DNA of 18,550 nucleotides from Firmicutes bacterium UBA3936. GTDB lineage: Bacteria > Bacillota > Dethiobacteria > Dethiobacterales > Dethiobacteraceae. This document shows positions 6,095-12,330 of this stretch, piece by piece. Below the pieces are notes generated by a model. That model worked only from the letters and a program-made list of their open reading frames with translations, did no database searches and had not been told where the DNA came from. Each line of letters opens with the position of its first letter. Position 1 is the stretch's first letter. The stretch is from assembly GCA_002385745.1 (NCBI GenBank), contig DGEC01000022.1:13268-31817 (forward strand), written 5' to 3'. Position numbers and translations under genes: made by a program.

Positions 6095-7624
6095 TTACCG
6101 TTCTTCAAAAATTGTTATTTTCCGTTCTGCAAGCCTTCTCTGCACGAAAGCCCGGTAAAGTTTCACTGTTTCCTCTGGCGGGCCGCTGTGCATCAGGCAG
6201 CCTTTTTCGAGCCAAATAGCCCTGGTGCAGACTTTTTGCACAAATTCCATGCTGTGGGTAACTACCAGCACCGCCTTGGCAGTACGAATCATCTCCTGGA
6301 TACGGGCACTGGCTTTGGCAAAGAAAGCGGCATCCCCCGTGGCCAGGGCCTCGTCAATAACAAAAATATCCGGCTCAATCATGGCGGCTATGCTAAATCC
6401 CAGGCGGGAAATCATCCCCTTGGAATAAGTTTTCAGGGGCTGGTCCATAAAATCAGCCAGTCCGGAAAAATCAACGATCCGGGGATAAAGCTCGTCCAGC
6501 CTGCTTTTTGACAGCCCGAGCAAAAGCCCGTTCAGGTAAACATTATCCCTGCCGGTAAGCTGCCGGTTGAAACCGGAGCCAAAACTTAAGAGGGCAAAAA
6601 CCTCGCCCTTTGTCCAAAGGCTCCCTTCATCGGGCTGCAGGATGCCGCAAAGCAGCCTGCAGAGCGTGCTTTTCCCGGCGCCGTTGGCGCCGATCACACC
6701 CACTATTTCACCCTGCCGGACTGTAAAGCTGCAGTTCCGCAGCGCCCAAAGATCACCCTTTTCCGTCTTGTAGCAAAGTCCCAAGCCCTCTGCTTCTATC
6801 ACCCTGTCCTCCCCGCTCCTGGCCGTCGTTTTCTGCAGGTTCAGGCGGGGTTTTTCCTTTTTGGCGGAGGCGGTTAACCCGGCTCTCTGCAGGTAAAGAC
6901 GGCAGACGGCGACCGGTTCCCCGTCCGCCTGCAGGCGGCCGCGGTCAATCCAGACGGCCCGGGTGCAGTTTTGAACGATAAAATCCAGGTCATGGGAGAC
7001 AAGCAAAACAATTTTCGCTTTTTTGACCAGGGACTTGACCCTGAAGGCGGCGCGCCGGGTAAATTCGGCATCGCCGGTGCTTAATGCTTCGTCAATAACC
7101 AGTATTTCCGGTTCCAGCATGGCGGCTATGCTAAATCCCAGGCGGGACCGCATGCCGGCTGAATAATTCTTTATAGGCAAGTCTATAAAGTCCTCAAGGC
7201 CGGCAAAGGCGATTATCTCTTCACAGATACTGTCCATATGCCGGCGCGAAAAGCCCAGCATCATGCCGTTAAGATAAATGTTCTCCCGGCCCGTTAGTTT
7301 ATGGTTGAAGCCGGCGCCCAGGGACAGCAAGGCGGAAACTTCGCCTTTTACATCCGCTTTGCCTTCATCGGGGCGCAGCAGGCAGGAGATAACGCTGCAA
7401 AGAGTTGTTTTGCCGGCGCCGTTGGCGCCGATAATACCCACAATATCGCCCGGGACGGCGGAAAAGTCGATTTCCCGCAGCGCCCAGAAGATTTCCGCTT
7501 TCCCCAGGTTCCCCAGGAAAAATGATTTAAGGTCTTCGCGCCCGCGGCCGGCAATGTAATTTACTCCCAGCCCCCTGGCCCGGACATATGCGGTCCGGGA
7601 ATCGGCAGCTTCCGAATTTGCCAT
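6095..7624 (-). CDS. Double-domain ABC transporter ATPase of Wzt/TagH type
   Basis: A 509-residue protein with two complete ATPase domains in tandem, each resembling the polysaccharide/teichoic acid exporter subunit. Domain 1 (about 14-255): Walker A GANGAGKT (66-73), signature YSAGM (154-158), Walker B ILVIDEA (174-180), switch H211. Domain 2 (about 274-509): Walker A GANGAGKS (312-319), signature YSKGM (400-404), Walker B FVIDEA (421-426), switch H457. Both therefore look catalytically competent. Neither carries the extra C-terminal carbohydrate-binding or extracytoplasmic domain of some Wzt and TagH proteins. I use the second ATG (7624) because AAGGTGA lies five bases upstream; the ATG five codons earlier has no binding site. 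The gene follows the permease by 15 bases. It probably powers export of the glycan or lipid modified by the downstream enzymes. Confidence 0.92.
   Translation of the reverse strand: MANSEAADSRTAYVRARGLGVNYIAGRGREDLKSFFLGNLGKAEIFWALREIDFSAVPGDIVGIIGANGAGKTTLCSVISCLLRPDEGKADVKGEVSALLSLGAGFNHKLTGRENIYLNGMMLGFSRRHMDSICEEIIAFAGLEDFIDLPIKNYSAGMRSRLGFSIAAMLEPEILVIDEALSTGDAEFTRRAAFRVKSLVKKAKIVLLVSHDLDFIVQNCTRAVWIDRGRLQADGEPVAVCRLYLQRAGLTASAKKEKPRLNLQKTTARSGEDRVIEAEGLGLCYKTEKGDLWALRNCSFTVRQGEIVGVIGANGAGKSTLCRLLCGILQPDEGSLWTKGEVFALLSFGSGFNRQLTGRDNVYLNGLLLGLSKSRLDELYPRIVDFSGLADFMDQPLKTYSKGMISRLGFSIAAMIEPDIFVIDEALATGDAAFFAKASARIQEMIRTAKAVLVVTHSMEFVQKVCTRAIWLEKGCLMHSGPPEETVKLYRAFVQRRLAERKITIFEER
6380..7147 (-). 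repeat. Internal duplication in the double ATPase gene
   Basis: The two ATPase halves share perfect nucleotide blocks in the same register: 30 bases at 6380-6409 and 7118-7147 (encoding the 'RLGFSIAAM' region after the signature), and 20 bases at 6675-6694 and 7413-7432 (the Walker A region). The limits given span the 30-base pair of copies. The halves are otherwise diverged, so either the duplication is fairly recent or the conserved blocks have been kept alike by gene conversion. Confidence 0.8.
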
Positions 7625-7639
7625 GGTGCTCACCTTCAT

Positions 7640-8413
7640 TTACAGTACTTTGATAATTTTGTGTTCATTGCGGCTGTAGTAATTGAGGAGAAAAACTATC
7701 AGCAGCAAGGAAACGGCACCCGTCACTGCCAGCTGCCTAAACAAAGGACTGCCCGTATTGAGGAAGACACTGCGGTAGCTTGCAAGCACCGCCGACATGG
7801 GATTGGCATTAAGCAGCCATTCGTAGCCCTTCAGGCGGCCGGGCTCCCAGATGACAGGCGAACCGTAAAACCAGAGGCGCAGGACGTGCCGGAGCGCGTT
7901 GTCAATATCTTTCACAAAAACACTGGCATAAGCGACAATCAGGCTTATGGCAAGCAAGAGCAAAAACTGTACCAGCATGATAAAGGGCAGCCAAAATATA
8001 CTTGCACCGGGCATAATGCAGGCATAAAGCAGGTAAGCGGCAATCAAAAGCAGGCCGAACAGGAAGTTGATCAACTGGCTGACGGCAGTACAGAAGGGGA
8101 AAATTGCCTTGGGAAGATAGACCTTGGAGACAATCCCCGCCTGGGAGGAAATTGACCTGGCCGCCGCGCTGACGGTAGAAGAAAGCCAGCGCCAGGCCAC
8201 CATGCCTACCACCAGGTAGCCGCCGTATCCTTCCGAGCCTCTTTTCAGCACTTCCACAACCAAAAAGTAATAAATGCCCACGCCAAGCAGGGGATCAAGC
8301 AGCCACCAGAAATAGCCAAGATAGCTGTTGCGGTGCTGGGCTTTTAAGCCTGAGACAACAAGATAGCCCATCAGGTCTTTTCTTTTAAGAATTTCGTGCA
8401 GGTACTGCCTCAT
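7640..8413 (-). CDS. ABC-2 type polysaccharide/teichoic acid export permease
   Basis: A 257-residue integral membrane protein of the Wzm/TagG/RfbA class. It has the family's cytoplasmic lead with 'RKDLMGYLVVSGLKAQHRNS' followed by 'YLGYFWWLLDPL', then about six membrane segments (roughly residues 34-54, 63-82, 109-130, 140-166, 175-185 and 230-250). It forms the channel for an undecaprenyl-linked glycan or teichoic-acid-like polymer together with the double ATPase next to it. The ATG at 8413 is six bases after GGGAG. This is the first clearly recognisable gene behind the sigma-A-like promoter at 8593-8621, with a leader of about 170 bases. The cargo is unknown; phosphonate-decorated glycan is inferred from the operon. 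Confidence 0.9.
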   Translation of the reverse strand: MRQYLHEILKRKDLMGYLVVSGLKAQHRNSYLGYFWWLLDPLLGVGIYYFLVVEVLKRGSEGYGGYLVVGMVAWRWLSSTVSAAARSISSQAGIVSKVYLPKAIFPFCTAVSQLINFLFGLLLIAAYLLYACIMPGASIFWLPFIMLVQFLLLLAISLIVAYASVFVKDIDNALRHVLRLWFYGSPVIWEPGRLKGYEWLLNANPMSAVLASYRSVFLNTGSPLFRQLAVTGAVSLLLIVFLLNYYSRNEHKIIKVL

Positions 8414-8531
8414 TTACTGCTCCCGCTTTCTGTCTCTCCCATTCTTCAAGTCTTTTCGCCTGTGATACTGGGATTATTCTTTGGTTCAGCAATCTGCCGC
8501 GGTAATAATATTCTTTTCTTCTATAGCCCAT
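8385..8531 (-). CDS. Possible small leader ORF, 48 residues, unknown
   Basis: An open frame that lies almost wholly within the operon leader and overlaps the permease start by 29 bases, an arrangement compatible with translational coupling. From the ATG at 8531 it encodes a strongly charged, mostly helical-looking peptide ('RRKEYYYRGRLLNQRIIPVS', then 'QAKRLEEWERQK'). The binding site is poor: AGGG touches the start codon. A TTG at 8573 would give a longer form, also without a good site. I do not recognise a family. It may be a real small protein, a leader peptide or a chance frame. Confidence 0.25.
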   Translation of the reverse strand: MGYRRKEYYYRGRLLNQRIIPVSQAKRLEEWERQKAGAVNEAVPARNS

Positions 8532-8592
8532 CCCTGCAATTTCCGGAAAAAGGAATTCCCGTTTCTTTCGCAATTTGCTTGTTCCACAATCA

Positions 8593-8621
8593 ATTATAAT
8601 CCCGGCAAAGCGGAGCGTCAA
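8593..8621 (-). promoter_or_regulatory. Strong sigma-A-type promoter of the phosphonate/export operon
   Basis: On the minus strand TTGACG (8616-8621) and a perfect TATAAT (8593-8598) are separated by exactly 17 bases. Transcription would start near 8586, leaving a leader of about 170 bases before the permease. The -35 element overlaps by two bases the T-tract of the terminator that ends the PHP gene, so the two transcription units are packed back to back. Confidence 0.75.
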
Positions 8622-8665
8622 AAGCAAAAACAGCCATATACTTTCAATAACATGGCTGTTTTTGC
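8620..8665 (-). terminator. Rho-independent terminator of the PHP gene
   Basis: A perfect 14-base stem (8624-8637 with 8652-8665) and a 14-base loop. The minus-strand 3' arm ends GTTTTTGC and is followed by TTTT. It lies 135 bases past the PHP stop. The stem has A/T-rich ends, so it could also fold in plus-strand RNA. Confidence 0.7.
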
Positions 8666-8799
8666 CAGATATTTGCCTTAAATTTGCGTTTTTGCCCTTG
8701 CCTCTTCGGCAACTGTTTCTTCAATAAAATTCGATAATTGTCATCGGCGGCAGTGAATCTAAATTTCAGCGATTCCCAGTATCGAAGAAAAGTTTAGAG

Positions 8800-9840
8800 C
8801 TAGACAACATAGATGGGATTGGTAAAAATCCAGGGCTTGCGGTTCAGATAGGCCTCCACCCTGTAGATGCCTTTTTTGCCCAACAGGCCTTCCACTTTGT
8901 TATCCCGCTTCTCCCAATACAATTCGCCGTTTCTGATAATTTTCAGAAAAACCTTTTTGCGCGAACGTCCCAGACAGCGGACGCGCAAAATGGTTTTTTG
9001 CTCTTTGAACTCTATCTCCTCTCCGGGGATAGCGGTTCTTTTGCCGCTGCTGACGGTAAAGGAAAAACCGTCCGGTTCTCCGGCCCTTCTGTTGACAATA
9101 AAGGCACGACCCAGGCGCAGGGCAGTCAACACCTGTTCTTTGGCCTTTTCAAAGTCGCCGGATAGGGGCTGCGGCAAAAACAGGCAGTTGTTAACCGTAT
9201 GGAAGAGGTAATCATAAGGAAAGATGCGCCGCTGCAGCGGGCCGCGGCGGATATGAAAATCATGGGCATCTGTGCCGGCAATGGCCGTGATCTTCCTTTG
9301 CCTGCTTGTTCTGTCAAAAAAGGCCATTGCCTCGGGGTAGGGGCCGGTGATGGGGGCCTCCTGTTTAAGATAAGCAAAATACAGTGCCATGGGTTTGTTC
9401 TTGATCGCGTCGCGCCACTGGGAACCCCAGTTCCAGACTTCAATGCCCGTAAAATCCTTGACCTGCCAGTCCTCCCAGGGGTAAGACCTGCCGTCCTCAA
9501 CAACCGGCGACCCTTTGTCAAAGGGATGGGCAATAAAGCCAAGCCCTCCCTGCTCCTTCACCGCATTAATTACCTCCTGGGGATTGCCGTCATTTGCCGC
9601 CACCTCCCGGGAGATTCCAAGGGCAAGATAATGATTTTTTTCGATATTTATTTCACTGCCGCAGAGAACAAGAACATTCTCGTAAAAGCCTTCTTCAGGC
9701 AGCCCACGCAGTGTGTTGTGGTCGGTTATAATAATGTAGTCAAGGCCGCTTTTTGCCACCAGCCGGGCAATTTCCGGAATACCGGCAGCACCGTCGGAAT
9801 AAGTGCTGTGAATATGAATGTTTCCCATTACCATCTGCAT
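8800..9840 (-). CDS. PHP-domain metallohydrolase, CehA/McbA-like
   Basis: A 346-residue protein. The PHP metal-binding motifs are all visible: HIHSTYSDG (H9, H11, D16), ITDHNT (D40, H41), 'GFIAHPFDKG' and 'AGTDAHDFH' around residue 200. About 110 residues follow as a beta-rich C-terminal domain ending 'PWIFTNPIYVV', the layout of CehA/McbA-family metallohydrolases. PHP proteins hydrolyse phosphoesters or related bonds with a tri-metal site; the substrate here is not predictable. The first ATG (9840) sits about ten bases after AAAGG; Met codons at residues 3 and 5 are possible alternatives. The gene has its own promoter and terminator, so it is a single-gene unit between mbl and the phosphonate operon. 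There is no signal peptide, so it acts in the cytoplasm. Confidence 0.82.
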   Translation of the reverse strand: MQMVMGNIHIHSTYSDGAAGIPEIARLVAKSGLDYIIITDHNTLRGLPEEGFYENVLVLCGSEINIEKNHYLALGISREVAANDGNPQEVINAVKEQGGLGFIAHPFDKGSPVVEDGRSYPWEDWQVKDFTGIEVWNWGSQWRDAIKNKPMALYFAYLKQEAPITGPYPEAMAFFDRTSRQRKITAIAGTDAHDFHIRRGPLQRRIFPYDYLFHTVNNCLFLPQPLSGDFEKAKEQVLTALRLGRAFIVNRRAGEPDGFSFTVSSGKRTAIPGEEIEFKEQKTILRVRCLGRSRKKVFLKIIRNGELYWEKRDNKVEGLLGKKGIYRVEAYLNRKPWIFTNPIYVV

Positions 9841-9872
9841 TTTTTCGCCGCCTTTATTAGTTAATTAAGTCT

Positions 9873-9901
9873 ATTATAGACATCCGGCGTTAATTACTCA
9901 A
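9873..9901 (-). promoter_or_regulatory. Sigma-A-type promoter of the PHP gene
   Basis: TTGAGT (9896-9901) and a perfect TATAAT (9873-9878) on the minus strand are 17 bases apart. The leader to the ATG at 9840 would be about 25 bases. Confidence 0.65.
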
Positions 9902-9934
9902 GCCGCTGATAATTATCTTTATATAAACAGGAAA

Positions 9935-9954
9935 GGAAACGCCTTTGCGTTTCC
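9935..9954 (-). terminator. Likely terminator after mbl
   Basis: A perfect 8-base stem GGAAACGC/GCGTTTCC with a 4-base loop, 31 bases past the mbl stop. On the minus strand it is followed by TTTCCTGTTTA, a broken T-tract, so termination may be partial. Confidence 0.5.
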
Positions 9955-9985
9955 CGGAAGATTTGTTTGACTATGCGGTTTTCGC

Positions 9986-11014
9986 TTAAAGATCGGCAGC
10001 CAGCTTTTTCGGTGTTATAAGTGTATCCTGCAGCATATCCAGCTGTTCCAGGGCTTTGCCCGTCCCCTTGGCCACGCATTCCACAGGCTGTTCAGCCAGG
10101 TGTACATTAACCCCCGTTTCCTTGCTCAAGAGCTTGTCCAGTCCGTCCAAGAGCGCGCCGCCGCCTGTCAGGACAATGCCGTGATCAATAATATCGCCGG
10201 CCAGCTCGGGGGGTGTCTGTTCGAGAACATGCCTGACGCAGCGGATTATATCGTCCAAAGGGTCCTGGACAGCCTCCAGCACCTGGTCGGAATTAATAAC
10301 AAGCGACCGCGGCAGTCCCGTTATCATATCCCGGCCCCGCACTTCCGTCTCCAGGCGGCGGCTGCCGGGGAAAGCCGTGCCTACCTCAATCTTCAGCTCT
10401 TCGGCAGTACGCTCGCCCAGGAGCAGATTAAATTCTTTTTTTACATGACGTACTATAGCTTCGTCAAATTTCCCCCCGCCCACTCGCACGCTTTCAATAA
10501 CAACGGGCTCTCCCAGGGAAATCACGGCTATATCGGTTGTCCCGCCGCCAATATCTATCACCATATAGCCTGAAGGCTGAAAAATATCAAGCCCCGCTCC
10601 GAGAGCGGCAGCCCGCGGTTCTTCGATTAAAAAAGCTTCCCGGGCACCGGAGCGCAGAATTGCTTCAATAACCGCTTTTTGTTCCACAATGGTGGTGGCG
10701 GCCGGAATGCAGACCACCACACGGGGGCGAAGCAGCCGTCTCCTGTCACTGACAAAGCTTATAAAATGACGCAGCATTATTTCGGTTACGTCGAAATCGG
10801 CAATTACTCCTTCCCACAACGGTTTGATAGCCACAATATTTCCCGGTGTGCGTCCAATCATTTTTTGGGCTGAGCTGCCAACAGCCAGTACTCTGTGGGA
10901 CTCCTGTTCTATGGCAACCACTGAAGGCTCGTTAAGTACAATTCCTTTGCTGCGCAAATAGACAAGAACCGAGGCCGTACCCAGGTCAATACCCATATCG
11001 CTGCCAAGTCTCAA
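9986..11014 (-). CDS. mbl: MreB-family rod-shape protein Mbl
   Basis: A 342-residue bacterial actin that organises lateral cell-wall synthesis at the membrane. ATP-binding motifs are clear: phosphate 1 'MGIDLGTASVLVYL' at the N-terminus, phosphate 2 'DIGGGTTDIAVISLG', and the adenosine motif in 'VLTGGGALLDGLDKLL'. I choose the TTG at 11014 because AGAGGTGA lies five bases upstream and it gives the normal Mbl length; the frame stays open to 11215 but that extension overlaps spoIIID and has no homology I can see. The gene follows spoIIID by 91 bases, the conserved Firmicutes pairing that distinguishes Mbl from the MreB of the mreBCD operon. It may be expressed both in growth, from a local promoter I could not define, and with spoIIID during sporulation. 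Confidence 0.93.
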   Translation of the reverse strand: MRLGSDMGIDLGTASVLVYLRSKGIVLNEPSVVAIEQESHRVLAVGSSAQKMIGRTPGNIVAIKPLWEGVIADFDVTEIMLRHFISFVSDRRRLLRPRVVVCIPAATTIVEQKAVIEAILRSGAREAFLIEEPRAAALGAGLDIFQPSGYMVIDIGGGTTDIAVISLGEPVVIESVRVGGGKFDEAIVRHVKKEFNLLLGERTAEELKIEVGTAFPGSRRLETEVRGRDMITGLPRSLVINSDQVLEAVQDPLDDIIRCVRHVLEQTPPELAGDIIDHGIVLTGGGALLDGLDKLLSKETGVNVHLAEQPVECVAKGTGKALEQLDMLQDTLITPKKLAADL

Positions 11015-11105
11015 CGTTCTCACCTCTTTTTTGCAAGCTTGTCCGCGCAAAAAGAAACAAATATTGCAAAATTCTAATTCGCCCAAATGGCGACAATTTC
11101 CTTTT

Positions 11106-11369
11106 TTAGGTTTGACTTTTCTCGATTGCCATATATTTTCTACGGGTTGCCTCCCCTCCGCGCAGATGTCTTTCGGCTTTGTTTTTTTCAAGAATTGCCC
11201 TGACTTCACGGGCAATATAACGGTTTATATAAGGGAGCCGTTCTGTTACATCCTTATGCACAGTTGATTTTGAAACTCCGAATACTTTTGCCACCTGCCT
11301 GACTGTTGCACCGGTTTCAAGGATATAATTGCTTATCTCCAGAACCCTCTGCTCAATGTAATCCTGCAT
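11106..11369 (-). CDS. spoIIID: Sporulation transcription factor SpoIIID
   Basis: An 87-residue DNA-binding protein that turns mother-cell sigma-E genes on or off during sporulation. It starts 'MQDYIEQRVLEISNYILETG' and has a textbook helix-turn-helix 'TVRQVAKVFGVSKSTVHKDV' at about residues 21-40, followed by the basic C-terminal tail typical of SpoIIID. The ATG at 11369 is seven bases after AAAGGGGG; the frame extends further upstream, but that part is unrelated to the family. Its position immediately before mbl is conserved in spore formers. A possible sigma-E promoter lies 30-60 bases upstream. Confidence 0.95.
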   Translation of the reverse strand: MQDYIEQRVLEISNYILETGATVRQVAKVFGVSKSTVHKDVTERLPYINRYIAREVRAILEKNKAERHLRGGEATRRKYMAIEKSQT

Positions 11370-11402
11370 TGGGCCGCCCCCTTTGAAACTGACTTTGTAA
11401 CC

Positions 11403-11432
11403 AATATATTGACAGCACAAAGTATTTATGAC
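11403..11432 (-). promoter_or_regulatory. Candidate sigma-E promoter of spoIIID
   Basis: Minus-strand GTCATAAAT (11424-11432) and CAATATATT (11403-11411), 12 bases apart, resemble the ATA-centred -35 and -10 elements of mother-cell sigma-E promoters, which would be expected for spoIIID. The match is partial. Confidence 0.3.
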
Positions 11433-11501
11433 AGCAAAAGCAGATCTGGCGGGTATTTCCAGTCCCTTGGCACGCCGGCCGGCCACAGGTTAATCAGGCA
11501 A

Positions 11502-11537
11502 GAAAAAAACAGGAAAAGGGCGCCCCGGGGGCTTTCC
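11502..11537 (-). terminator. Terminator after the SpoIIQ-like gene
   Basis: A GC-rich imperfect hairpin (11512-11537; GGAAAG arm against CTTTTCC arm, with an inner GCCCC/GGGGC) followed on the minus strand by TG and a run of seven T. It lies about 50 bases past the stop and probably ends the ywmB-murA-spoIID-M23 transcript. Confidence 0.65.
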
Positions 11538-11588
11538 TTTCTCCTGTATAAACATTTTTCCGGCTCCTTTGCCTGCCCGGACTTACGC

Positions 11589-12278
11589 CTAGGGGATTAC
11601 TTCCAACGGGTTCAGGGCAGTCCCGTCCCGGTAAACGGCAAAATGCAGAAAAGCTCCGGTGGAGGCATCAAGTTTGGCGCTTTCGCCGACTTTGCCGATC
11701 ACTTCCCCTTTCTCAACCTCCGTCCCCACTTCCAGGACGGGCTCTTCTTCCAGGTTGGCATACTGGGTCAGGTACCCTTCTGCATGACGGATTTCAAGCA
11801 GCCAGCCAAGACGGGGATCCTTTGCGATCCTGTCCACAACTCCCGGCCAGGCAGCTTTTACGGCTGTTCCCGGGTCGGCGGCTTTCAGGTCGACTCCCAC
11901 ATGGATGCGCAGCGTATTGTCAATCCTGTAGACGTCATGATGGCTGGCCAACAGTTCGCCTTCCACAGGCCAGGACATGGGTTCGGACGGCAGCGTCAGC
12001 ACAGGGGTTGTTTCCTCTTCTGCTCCTGCGCCCGCGGCCCTTTCGTTTTCATATTCCCCGCCCTGGGCAGGCGTCTCTACAGGTTTTTTGTCTGTTTCCG
12101 CTTCCCGGGATGCCTCTGTTGCCCGCCAGGGCAGTAAAACGGCCGGGGCAGGCCAAAAGCCGCGCCACACCGCCGCCGCTAAAAGCACAACAACGAGGAC
12201 AAGCAATCCGCCCAGCAGCCTTTTGCGCCTTAAACGAAATTTTTTCAGTACTTTGCATGGCGCAAAATTCTTCTTCAT
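11589..12278 (-). CDS. spoIIQ: SpoIIQ-like M23 (LytM-domain) protein with altered HxH motif
   Basis: A 229-residue protein: basic lead, one membrane segment (about residues 21-38), an acidic and alanine-rich linker (50-98), then an M23 peptidase domain (about 100-229). The first zinc motif is intact (H126-V-G-V-D130), but the canonical HLH near the end reads F210-L-H212, so the residue thought to be catalytic is lost while the zinc ligand remains. SpoIIQ crosses the forespore membrane and binds SpoIIIAH to form the channel to the mother cell. The place between spoIID and spoIIID is the conserved spoIIQ position. The ATG at 12278 follows GGAGGTGAT by six bases; the longer frame overlaps spoIID. 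An unspecified M23 envelope protein is the alternative. Confidence 0.85.
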   Translation of the reverse strand: MKKNFAPCKVLKKFRLRRKRLLGGLLVLVVVLLAAAVWRGFWPAPAVLLPWRATEASREAETDKKPVETPAQGGEYENERAAGAGAEEETTPVLTLPSEPMSWPVEGELLASHHDVYRIDNTLRIHVGVDLKAADPGTAVKAAWPGVVDRIAKDPRLGWLLEIRHAEGYLTQYANLEEEPVLEVGTEVEKGEVIGKVGESAKLDASTGAFLHFAVYRDGTALNPLEVIP

Positions 12279-12330
12279 CTGGACATCACCTCCGGGAGGT
12301 ATTATGTCCATTATTTTCCTGTCTATGCGC

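Noticed and set aside
8385..8627. 80-residue version of the leader ORF starting at a TTG
   Set aside because: That start lies upstream of the promoter's -35 box and inside the preceding terminator, so it would not be in the operon transcript; only the shorter form is kept as a weak candidate.
9986..11215. Longer 409-residue form of Mbl
   Set aside because: The extra N-terminal 67 residues would overlap spoIIID, lack homology, and have no binding site; the TTG at 11014 has an ideal one.
11106..11486. Longer 126-residue form of SpoIIID
   Set aside because: The first 39 residues are not SpoIIID-like, and the internal ATG at 11369 has AAAGGGGG at the proper distance and gives the family length.
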